From positions 1 through 28,672 of the forward strand of contig CAWZYQ010000038.1 of assembly GCA_963966275.1 (NCBI GenBank): a stretch of 28,672 nt of DNA, read 5' to 3'. The stretch is from UBA10427 sp003500135 (GTDB lineage Bacteria > Bacteroidota > Bacteroidia > Cytophagales > Cyclobacteriaceae). This document shows positions 22,105-28,672 of the stretch, one piece after another (within the stretch, counting starts at the first letter, position 1; each line of letters opens with the position of its first letter). Below the pieces are notes generated by a model. That model did not search any database. It was not told the DNA's origin and was given only the letters and a program-made list of their open reading frames with translations. Position numbers and translations under genes: made by a program.

Positions 22105-22410
22105 ATGAATATGAAGGAGATCGTAGACAGACTTGAAGAGCATGAATGTAAGTTTTTCGAAAACTATGACTACGAACCAAAAGAAGATGATTATTATGAT
22201 TGGGTGAAAACTTTGGAACAGCCTCTAGCTGATAACTGTCTGATTTTGGGTTTCGAAAAGCTAAAAGTGAGCAAATCTTTATTGCGTCATTGTGCTGAAA
22301 AGCACAATATCTTAACAAATTATATGCAACATCACCTCAATGAAGATGAGTTTTTGCTTTGGCAGGCGCTCAACAATAAATTATTTCAGGGCATGCAAAA
22401 TTATTGCTAA
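22105..22410 (+). CDS. Small acidic protein of unknown function
   Basis: A 101-residue protein that I do not recognise. It has no signal peptide or membrane segment. It opens with MNMKEIVDRLEEHECKFFEN, then a very acidic Tyr-rich stretch (about 19-33, YDYEPKEDDYYDW), and continues as predicted alpha-helices rich in Leu and Asn. Cys14, Cys43, Cys62 and a penultimate Cys are scattered without a metal-binding pattern. Starts at ATG 22105 or 22111 are equally possible. A weak TTATTTTG (about 22034-22041) could be its -7 element. The codon use and length look like a real gene. It stands between the DUF2493 gene (divergent) and the epimerase-like gene (same strand, 82 bp on). Confidence 0.55.
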   Translation: MNMKEIVDRLEEHECKFFENYDYEPKEDDYYDWVKTLEQPLADNCLILGFEKLKVSKSLLRHCAEKHNILTNYMQHHLNEDEFLLWQALNNKLFQGMQNYC

Positions 22411-22492
22411 TTAACAGTACTTTTAGCCAATATTTTAGGGAAATTTAAGTTTCAGTTTGGTAACAATTTACCATCAAAGGGCTTTATTGTGT

Positions 22493-23401
22493 ATGGGAAA
22501 AAAAATATTAATCAGTGGGGGTTCGGGGTTACTGGGTAGAGCCCTTTCAGATGAATTGTTGAAAAATGGCCATGAGGTTGCCTGGCTCAGTCGTACGCCG
22601 GGTAAATATGATAAGATTAAAGCTTACAAATGGGATATTAAATCAAATACCATAGATGAAGGCGCCCTTAATTGGGCTGATACAATCGTTCATCTGGCCG
22701 GGGCCGGGGTAGCCGAGGAGCGTTGGACGGATTCACGAAAGGAAGTGATACTTAAAAGCAGAACCGAAAGTACTAGACTACTATTCGAAAAAATTCAATC
22801 ATTAAAAACAAAACCCACTGCTTTCTTATCTGCTTCTGCAATCGGGTTTTACGGATTTGATACAGGCGATCATTGGATGACGGAAGCTGATGACCCTAAG
22901 GCAAGGGATTTTATTTCCGGCGTTGTAAGGGCATGGGAAAATGAAGTGGACCATATCAGCAAATTAGGCATCCGAACAGTGAAAATTAGAATTGGCATCG
23001 TGTTAAGTGAGAAGGGAGGGGCGCTCGAAAAAATGTTGCCAGTCTTCAAACTGGGGGCAGGGGCTCCCCTCGGTGATGGCAGACAATATATGAGCTGGAT
23101 CCATATTCATGACCTTTGTCACATATTTTTAGAGGCGATAGAAAATGAATTCTGGCAAGGTGTTTACAATGGAGTGGCGCCAAATCCCGTGACTAATAAA
23201 ACATTTTCAAAAACCTTGGCCAAAACACTCAATAAACCTTTTTTCCTGCCTAACGTACCTTCATTTGCACTTCATCTCGCGATGGGCGAAATGTCAAAAA
23301 TTGTACTGGGTGGAAACCGGGTTTCTTCAAATAAAGTACTTGAAGAGGGGTTTGACTTTAAATTCGAGCAATTGGATAAAGCGCTTAGCGACCTACTTTA
23401 A
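22493..23401 (+). CDS. TIGR01777 family epimerase-like protein (SDR)
   Basis: A 302-residue atypical short-chain dehydrogenase of the TIGR01777 / YfcH / SDR39U1 group. The Rossmann motif is SGGSGLLGRAL at about residues 8-18. Family signatures follow: TIVHLAGAGVAEERWTD, SRTESTRLL, SASAIGFYG, and the IRIGIVLSEKGGALEKMLP and GDGRQYMSWIHIHDL segments. The conserved Tyr in GFYG replaces the usual YxxxK arrangement. The open frame extends to a TTG at 22457, but only the ATG at 22493 (MGKKILISGG) fits the family. Reaction and substrate are not known for the group. It is followed 23 bp later by the LOG-type gene. Confidence 0.9.
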   Translation: MGKKILISGGSGLLGRALSDELLKNGHEVAWLSRTPGKYDKIKAYKWDIKSNTIDEGALNWADTIVHLAGAGVAEERWTDSRKEVILKSRTESTRLLFEKIQSLKTKPTAFLSASAIGFYGFDTGDHWMTEADDPKARDFISGVVRAWENEVDHISKLGIRTVKIRIGIVLSEKGGALEKMLPVFKLGAGAPLGDGRQYMSWIHIHDLCHIFLEAIENEFWQGVYNGVAPNPVTNKTFSKTLAKTLNKPFFLPNVPSFALHLAMGEMSKIVLGGNRVSSNKVLEEGFDFKFEQLDKALSDLL

Positions 23402-23424
23402 TTTTTTAAATAATTCCGTTACAT

Positions 23425-24189
23425 ATGGAAAAGATGAAAGACAAAACTTCAGAAATAAGATACACCAATGCCAAATTAGCGCTCGACGAAGAGCAGGAAA
23501 TCAGGAAAGCTTTTAAACAAAAAGATTGGAATGAAATAAAAACAGCCGATTCATGGGCTATTTTTAAAATCATGTCCGAGTTTGTTGAAGGCTTTGAGAA
23601 GCTTGCAAAGTCAGGGCCCTGCGTTTCCATTTTTGGTTCAGCACGTGCCAAACCCGGCAGTAAATACTACAAAATGACTGAAGAATTAGCCTCGCGACTG
23701 GTACAACAGGGATACGGTGTGATAACCGGTGGCGGCCCGGGTATTATGGAAGCCGGTAATAAAGGGGCCACTGAGGCTGGCGGAACATCCGTCGGGCTTA
23801 ACATCGTTTTGCCCCACGAGCAAAGCCATAATATCTTTATAGATCCGGATAAGCTCATCACTTTCGACTACTTTTTTGTGCGCAAGGTGATGTTCGTTCG
23901 CTATTCGCAGGGTTTTATTGGTATGCCTGGTGGCTTTGGCACATTCGATGAGATTTTTGAAGCCCTTACGCTTATCCAAACCAAAAAAATTGGCAGGTTC
24001 CCTATTGTACTTGTTGGCAGGGAATACTGGAGCGGCCTGGTAGACTGGCTGAAACAGGTAGTATATGAAGAGTTTAACTACTTGAGTGAAGGTGATTTTG
24101 ATTTATTTACCCTGGTTGATACGCCCAAAGAGGCCGTAGCACGTATCGATGAGTTTTACTCAAAATACCTGCTTTCACCCAATTTCTGA
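23425..24189 (+). CDS. LOG family protein (TIGR00730), nucleotide 5'-monophosphate phosphoribohydrolase-like
   Basis: A 254-residue protein of the lysine-decarboxylase-like / LOG fold, whose tested members cleave nucleoside 5'-monophosphates to free bases (cytokinin activation in plants, PpnN in bacteria). The core begins near residue 70 with CVSIFGSARA, then GVITGGGPGIMEAGNKGA and the signature PGGFGTFDE starting at residue 168. Thus the PGGxGTxxE motif with its catalytic Glu is intact. A 65-residue N-terminal extension rich in Lys and Glu precedes the core, as in the longer Bacteroidota members. Its TGA overlaps the next ATG by one base (TGATG), so the transglycosylase is translated from the same message. 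Confidence 0.88.
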   Translation: MEKMKDKTSEIRYTNAKLALDEEQEIRKAFKQKDWNEIKTADSWAIFKIMSEFVEGFEKLAKSGPCVSIFGSARAKPGSKYYKMTEELASRLVQQGYGVITGGGPGIMEAGNKGATEAGGTSVGLNIVLPHEQSHNIFIDPDKLITFDYFFVRKVMFVRYSQGFIGMPGGFGTFDEIFEALTLIQTKKIGRFPIVLVGREYWSGLVDWLKQVVYEEFNYLSEGDFDLFTLVDTPKEAVARIDEFYSKYLLSPNF

Positions 24190-25100
24190 TGCGGCAAAAA
24201 TCACTTATTTATATACAATTGTTCATTTTTACTTTTTTGGTTGTCTACGTTGCGGTCAATGAGCTTATGTCGCATAATGAACCCACTACGCAAACCATTA
24301 AGGTAATGTCTAATTACGATCTGCCCTCAATCGAAATTCCGGATCAGGTTAGTTTTGCAGGTGAATGGGTTCCCCTAAACGATCCGGATGTTAGAGAGCG
24401 ATTAGACCGTGAACTTCATGTCAATACATTTTGGCATTCAAATACTATTTTTTTGTTGAAAAGAGGCAACAGGTGGCTGCCTAAAATTGCAGAAGTACTT
24501 CGTGAAAATGATATTCCAGAAGACTTCAAATATTTGCCATTGATAGAAAGCGATTTACAAAACAAAGTTTCACCAAGACAGGCAGTTGGTTTCTGGCAGT
24601 TGCTTAGTGGTACCGCTAAAGATTATGGCCTCGAAGTCAATAGCCAGGTCGATGAAAGATATGACCCAATCAAGTCGACAAAAGCCGCTTGTGGCTACTT
24701 AAATCAGGCCTATACAAAGTTCCAATCCTGGAGCAACGCCGCTGCAAGCTATAATATCGGGATGCGGGGCCTTACCAATAGGTTGGAAAAACAAAGGGTG
24801 GAAAGTTATTATGATTTACTGCTCAACGAAGAAACCTCACGATATGTATTTCGCATTATTGCCATAAAAATGATATTTGAAAACCCTCGGAAATACGGGT
24901 TTGATTTGTCTCAGGATCAGCTTTACCATACAGAAGAACTCAAAAAAATCAAGGTCGACCGGTCTATCGATAATTTGCGGGATTTTGCTTTTGAACAAGG
25001 CATCAACTACAAAATCTTGAAACGTTATAATCCGTGGCTGAGAAAAAACGAGTTGACGGTAAGGAGAGGAAAGGAATACTATATCGCTATTCCCAAATAA
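24189..25100 (+). CDS. Lytic transglycosylase, SLT/MltD-like
   Basis: A 303-residue enzyme that should cut the glycan strands of peptidoglycan. The N-terminus has one hydrophobic segment (about residues 6-24), an uncleaved anchor or signal. The SLT catalytic domain spans about 100-235: FKYLPLIESDLQ with the catalytic Glu120, SPRQAVGFWQLLSGTAKDYG, YDPIKSTKAACGYL and NAAASYNIG. The last 50 residues (LRDFAFEQGINYKILKRYNP) resemble a single, degenerate LysM-type unit, as in MltD relatives with C-terminal LysM. The start overlaps the LOG-type stop by one base. No recognisable terminator follows before the uvrA promoter. Confidence 0.9.
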   Translation: MRQKSLIYIQLFIFTFLVVYVAVNELMSHNEPTTQTIKVMSNYDLPSIEIPDQVSFAGEWVPLNDPDVRERLDRELHVNTFWHSNTIFLLKRGNRWLPKIAEVLRENDIPEDFKYLPLIESDLQNKVSPRQAVGFWQLLSGTAKDYGLEVNSQVDERYDPIKSTKAACGYLNQAYTKFQSWSNAAASYNIGMRGLTNRLEKQRVESYYDLLLNEETSRYVFRIIAIKMIFENPRKYGFDLSQDQLYHTEELKKIKVDRSIDNLRDFAFEQGINYKILKRYNPWLRKNELTVRRGKEYYIAIPK

Positions 25101-25157
25101 GCGATCTTATTACTCAGAATAATGAACATAGCATAAACTAGAAACCAATAAAGCAGT

Positions 25158-25165
25158 TAATTTTG
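25158..25165 (+). promoter_or_regulatory. -7 element of uvrA
   Basis: TAATTTTG matches TAnnTTTG exactly. The expected start is near 25170, giving a leader of about 30 nt before the ATG at 25199. No clear -33 element is present, and no LexA-type palindrome is evident in the 98-bp gap. Confidence 0.5.
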
Positions 25166-25198
25166 CAGACGCAAACATCGACATCAAGCATAAATAAC

Positions 25199-28033
25199 AT
25201 GGCCGAAACGATTGACCTGACGGGGTATGAGCACATTGAAGTATATGGTGCACGTGAGCACAATCTCAAAAACATAGATGTCAATATTCCCCGGAATAAA
25301 CTGGTGGTGGTTACCGGTATTAGCGGAAGTGGAAAATCCTCATTGGCGTTTGATACCATTTATTCGGAAGGTCAACGGCGATATATGGAAAGCTTCTCCG
25401 CCTATGCCCGGTCGTTTATCGGTAATATGGAGCGGCCCGATGTCGACAAAATTGAGGGGCTTAGCCCGGTCATTTCAATCGAGCAAAAAACTATTTCCCG
25501 CAATCCAAGGTCAACGGTTGGAACGGTAACAGAAATATACGATTTTCTCAGATTGTTATATGCCAGGGCTGGTGAGGCCTATTCCTATCTCACGGGCAAA
25601 AAAATGGAAAGACTTTCTGAGGATCAGATCATACGGCATCTGATGCAAAACTTCGATAACAAAAAGCTATCCATTTTAGCGCCGGTGGTTAAAGGCCGAA
25701 AAGGGCATTATCGCGAATTATTCGTTCAGATACGGAAAATGGGCTATGCGAAAGTAAGGGTGGATGGCGAAATAATGGACCTGACGCCTAAAATGCAGGT
25801 AGACCGCTATAAAACACATGATATTGAGATAGTCGTCGATCGTGTAAAAGTGCAGGAAAAAGATCAATATCGTATTTCGCAATCCGTGCATGATGCTATG
25901 CAACAAGGAAAAGGCCTGATCATGGTATTGGATGAACAAAACAAAGTACACTACTTTTCCAAACACCTGATGGACCCTGAAACAGGATTGTCATATGACG
26001 AACCGGCGCCGAATAGCTTCTCTTTTAATTCGCCATATGGAGCTTGCCCCACCTGTAATGGTTTGGGACAGGTGGAAGAAATCACACGTGAAACCATCAT
26101 TCCTGATCCGGAATTAAGTATTAGTCGTGGAGGCATTGCTCCCCTGGGAGAGTACCGCGACATATGGATTTTCAAGAAGATCGATGCCATCTTAAAAAGA
26201 TATAAAGTCAGCTTAAGCACGCCTATAAAAGATCTGCCTGAGGAGGTATTGGAAACTTTGCTTTACGGCGATAAAGAACCTGTGGCAGTGGCTTCCAAAA
26301 AGTATCCGGGTACGGATTGGGTTACGGAATTCGAAGGTATTGCCAGGTTTTTGGAACGACAAAAAGAAGGGGGGACCGAAAAAATTCAAAAATGGGTCAA
26401 CGATTTCACCATAATACAAACTTGTCCCGATTGCCAGGGTACCCGCTTAAAAAAAGAAGCGCTATCATTTAAAATTGCTGATAAAAATATCGGTGATCTG
26501 GCGGAAATGGATATCCAGAAGGTGGGAGACTGGTTCGCCGATGTAGAAGACCGTCTTTCTGATAAGCAAAAACGGATAGCTACAGAAATATTAAAGGAAA
26601 TAAGAAAGCGAATATTCTTTCTTCTGGATGTAGGGCTTAATTACCTTCACCTGAACAGACCTTTAAAAACCCTTTCCGGCGGTGAGGCACAGCGTATCAG
26701 GCTCGCTACTCAAATAGGAACGCAACTAACCGGCGTTTTATATATTCTCGATGAACCGAGTATTGGCCTGCATCAGCGCGATAATAATAAACTAATCCAG
26801 GCGTTGAAAGACCTTCGCGACCTGGGCAACAGTGTTATTGTGGTTGAACACGATAAGGACATGATGCTACACGCTGACTACATTCTGGATATTGGTCCCG
26901 GGCCCGGGCGTCATGGGGGGCAGATCATTGCAGAAGGCTCACCGAAAGATTTTATCAAGCGAAACAGCCTTACGGCCGACTTTTTGAATGGGAAAGAAAA
27001 AATTGCCATACCGGAAAAGCGAAGAAAAGCGGAGAATGGTAAAATTGTCCTTAAAGGGGCCAGGGGAAATAATTTAAAAAATGTAGAGGTAAGCTTCCCT
27101 CTGGGCAATATGATTTGCGTGACCGGTGTAAGTGGAAGTGGCAAATCAACGCTGATCCACGATACTTTATTCCCAATATTAAATCAACACTTTTACCGGT
27201 CGCATAAAACACCACTGGAGTATGATTCCATTGAAGGGCTAGATAACGTAGATAAGGTAATAGAAGTGGACCAATCCCCTATCGGAAGAACACCAAGGTC
27301 TAATCCGGCTACTTACACAGGGCTTTTTACCGACATAAGGGCGCTTTTTTCCAATTTGCCTGAAGCAAAGATCAGAGGTTACAAACCCGGAAGGTTCTCT
27401 TTTAATGTCAAGGGCGGGCGCTGTGAAACCTGCGAAGGGGCCGGTATGAAACTGATTGAAATGGACTTTCTACCCGATGTATATGTGCCCTGCGAAACAT
27501 GCAAGGGAAAAAGGTACAACCGGGAGACACTTGAGGTGCGTTTTAAGGGTAAGTCGATCTCCGATGTGTTGGACATGACCGTAGAACAGGGGGTTGAATT
27601 TTTTGAAAATCAACCGAAAATACACCGGAAGCTGGAGGTGCTTAACGATGTAGGACTGGGCTACATTTCATTGGGGCAACATGCAACAACCCTTTCCGGA
27701 GGGGAAGCTCAGCGCGTGAAGCTTGCTACGGAACTATCAAAAAGAGATACCGGTAAAACGTTTTATATCCTGGATGAGCCAACCACCGGTTTGCACTTTC
27801 AGGACATACAACACCTGCTGGAAGTACTGAACCGGTTGGTTGATAAAGGCAATACAGTGCTGGTAATTGAACATAACCTCGATGTGATCAAAATGGCGGA
27901 CCACATCATTGACCTCGGCCCGGAAGGAGGCGGAAAAGGAGGTGAAATTGTTGCAGTGGGCACACCTGAAGAAATTTTAAAGGTCAAATCCAGCTATACC
28001 GGTCAGTTCCTGAAACAGGAAATAAAGAATTGA
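25199..28033 (+). CDS. uvrA: Excinuclease ABC subunit A
   Basis: The damage-recognition ATPase of nucleotide excision repair, 944 residues, standard length. Two ABC modules are complete: Walker A GISGSGKSS at residues 40-48 and GVSGSGKST near 642; signature LSGGEAQR near 493 and again near the C-terminus; and LDEPSIGLHQRD and LDEPTTGLHFQD Walker B segments. Zinc-binding pairs are CPTC near residue 283, CPDC near 408, CETC near 741 and CETC near 764. An upstream TTG (25163) is in frame but lies inside the promoter -7 element, so the ATG at 25199 (MAETIDLTG) is the start. Nothing is unusual in the motifs. The next gene is convergent, with its stop 2 bp away. Confidence 0.98.
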   Translation: MAETIDLTGYEHIEVYGAREHNLKNIDVNIPRNKLVVVTGISGSGKSSLAFDTIYSEGQRRYMESFSAYARSFIGNMERPDVDKIEGLSPVISIEQKTISRNPRSTVGTVTEIYDFLRLLYARAGEAYSYLTGKKMERLSEDQIIRHLMQNFDNKKLSILAPVVKGRKGHYRELFVQIRKMGYAKVRVDGEIMDLTPKMQVDRYKTHDIEIVVDRVKVQEKDQYRISQSVHDAMQQGKGLIMVLDEQNKVHYFSKHLMDPETGLSYDEPAPNSFSFNSPYGACPTCNGLGQVEEITRETIIPDPELSISRGGIAPLGEYRDIWIFKKIDAILKRYKVSLSTPIKDLPEEVLETLLYGDKEPVAVASKKYPGTDWVTEFEGIARFLERQKEGGTEKIQKWVNDFTIIQTCPDCQGTRLKKEALSFKIADKNIGDLAEMDIQKVGDWFADVEDRLSDKQKRIATEILKEIRKRIFFLLDVGLNYLHLNRPLKTLSGGEAQRIRLATQIGTQLTGVLYILDEPSIGLHQRDNNKLIQALKDLRDLGNSVIVVEHDKDMMLHADYILDIGPGPGRHGGQIIAEGSPKDFIKRNSLTADFLNGKEKIAIPEKRRKAENGKIVLKGARGNNLKNVEVSFPLGNMICVTGVSGSGKSTLIHDTLFPILNQHFYRSHKTPLEYDSIEGLDNVDKVIEVDQSPIGRTPRSNPATYTGLFTDIRALFSNLPEAKIRGYKPGRFSFNVKGGRCETCEGAGMKLIEMDFLPDVYVPCETCKGKRYNRETLEVRFKGKSISDVLDMTVEQGVEFFENQPKIHRKLEVLNDVGLGYISLGQHATTLSGGEAQRVKLATELSKRDTGKTFYILDEPTTGLHFQDIQHLLEVLNRLVDKGNTVLVIEHNLDVIKMADHIIDLGPEGGGKGGEIVAVGTPEEILKVKSSYTGQFLKQEIKN

Positions 28034-28035
28034 TT

Positions 28036-28542
28036 TTACATCTTGGTTTTCACCTGTTCCCACGACTTGATTTGCCAATGCGTAGTACCAGTAGATAGTA
28101 AATTATCGTCCTGGTCCTTAATTTCTACTGTACACTTCACCAGCGCCGGTGAACCTCCGGCAATAACTTCCAATACGTTTGTTTTTACCCATTCATCGTC
28201 GATGGTAAAAGTGGCATAGGCATTTTTCTTGCCCTGGAAGTGGTATTCCATAAATAAATCTTTGAGGATCAACCGGTATTGTTTGGGGTCCAGTTTAGAT
28301 ATCAGCATCACACCAGCGGTAAATTCTGTCAATGTGGCCAAGGCGCAGGCGTGTAATCCTTTGATATGATTTAGATTCTTCTTTTTATATGGCAATAAAG
28401 TCTTAATTTCATGCTTTTGAAATTGCAGTATCTTAAATCCGTGTGGCCGGTTGAAGGGGATTCCCCTGTTCAGGCCGAGATTGAGTAGCCGAAGATGAAA
28501 TTTGGACTGCTGTGCTTTGAATATAATTTGCTGTAAATTCAT
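28036..28542 (-). CDS. DUF4442 hotdog-fold protein (thioesterase-like)
   Basis: A 168-residue protein with the pattern of the DUF4442 hotdog family: HIKGLHACALATLTEFTAG, in which the central helix of a hotdog domain is visible, and KDLFMEYHFQGKKNAYATF, then a C-terminal strand LLSTGTTHWQIKSW. It has a basic N-terminus and no signal peptide. Acyl-CoA thioesterase activity is commonly assumed for the family but is not demonstrated. From the ATG at 28542 it starts MNLQQIIF; an upstream TTG at 28560 adds six residues and is less likely. It is convergent with uvrA (2 bp between stops). Confidence 0.8.
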   Translation of the reverse strand: MNLQQIIFKAQQSKFHLRLLNLGLNRGIPFNRPHGFKILQFQKHEIKTLLPYKKKNLNHIKGLHACALATLTEFTAGVMLISKLDPKQYRLILKDLFMEYHFQGKKNAYATFTIDDEWVKTNVLEVIAGGSPALVKCTVEIKDQDDNLLSTGTTHWQIKSWEQVKTKM

Positions 28543-28557
28543 GTTGTTGTTTATTTT

Positions 28558-28565
28558 CAAACTAA
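28558..28565 (-). promoter_or_regulatory. Weak -7 candidate of the DUF4442 gene
   Basis: On the minus strand TTAGTTTG (28565-28558) matches TAnnTTTG at all but one position, about 15 nt upstream of the ATG at 28542. No clear -33 element. I see nothing else in 28566-28672. Confidence 0.25.
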
Positions 28566-28672
28566 AGTATAAAAATAATCATTAATGTCCGGTAAACCAG
28601 TATTTATCTAAATAATTATAATCCTACTTTGTCAAGTTTAAAAAAGAGGTAAAGAATATTCACATAGACGGC

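Noticed and set aside
21590..22410. Toxin-antitoxin or defence island reading of the SLOG protein with its neighbours, including the MORN protein as a YwqK antitoxin
   Set aside because: No toxin, nuclease or effector domain is seen, and the adjacent genes are ordinary housekeeping or envelope genes. The antitoxin label for MORN-repeat proteins is an annotation habit.
1..28672. CRISPR array, tRNA or rRNA genes, insertion sequences, prophage or integron
   Set aside because: No regularly spaced repeats, tRNA-like cloverleaf, transposase or integrase frame, or terminal repeats were found on reading both strands.

Overview
The window looks like a chromosomal segment of a free-living member of the Bacteroidota, most likely a Cytophagia-type organism. 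The signs are the alternative GlmU-like nucleotidyltransferase, a DUF2723 (GT117-type) membrane glycosyltransferase, a TonB receptor with an N-terminal CarboxypepD_reg-like domain, lipoproteins with acidic residues after the lipobox Cys, matches to the Bacteroidota promoter (TTG or TTTG, about 19-20 bp, TAnnTTTG), and a general lack of Shine-Dalgarno sequences. There are no rRNA or tRNA genes, insertion sequences, prophage genes or CRISPR arrays. Genus-level identity cannot be read from the sequence.

Layout. (1) 1-5526, plus strand: L31 type B with its own promoter and terminator, then a tight housekeeping run: GlmU-like protein, DNA polymerase III delta', HemC, a cyclophilin-type lipoprotein and an RmlD-like reductase. 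(2) 5537-9238, minus strand: a predicted outer-membrane barrel and a 982-residue DUF2723 glycosyltransferase. (3) 9459-11961, plus strand: a secreted TPR protein and a polytopic membrane protein one base apart. (4) 11910-14926, minus strand: a GT4-like glycosyltransferase overlapping the previous gene tail to tail, PanB, a PyrR-like phosphoribosyltransferase and an Lrp/AsnC regulator. (5) 14927-21565: a 429-bp regulatory region, then a cell-envelope cluster on the plus strand: beta-helix lipoprotein, TonB-dependent receptor, LprI-like lipoprotein, a stand-alone CarboxypepD_reg-like protein and a MORN-repeat protein. (6) 21590-28542: a small SLOG/DUF2493 protein, an unknown acidic protein, a TIGR01777 epimerase-like protein, a LOG-family protein, a lytic transglycosylase, UvrA and a DUF4442 hotdog protein.

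The most interesting signal is in region 5. Upstream of three of its genes there are direct repeats of TTAACA or TTAATA phased at exactly 11 bp (or 22 bp), in two cases ending about 10 bp before a -7/-10-like element. This is the architecture of PhoB/PhoP-family (OmpR-type) operators and closely resembles the Bacillus PhoP half-site. I infer that the lipoprotein/TonB-receptor cluster is a small regulon under one response regulator, possibly phosphate-responsive. The regulator is not in this window and the link to phosphate is inference.

A second theme is compact regulation. A -7 element lies in the U-tract of the L31 terminator, a hairpin sits between a near-consensus promoter and the phosphoribosyltransferase start, and the CarboxypepD_reg-like gene appears to start at its transcription start site.
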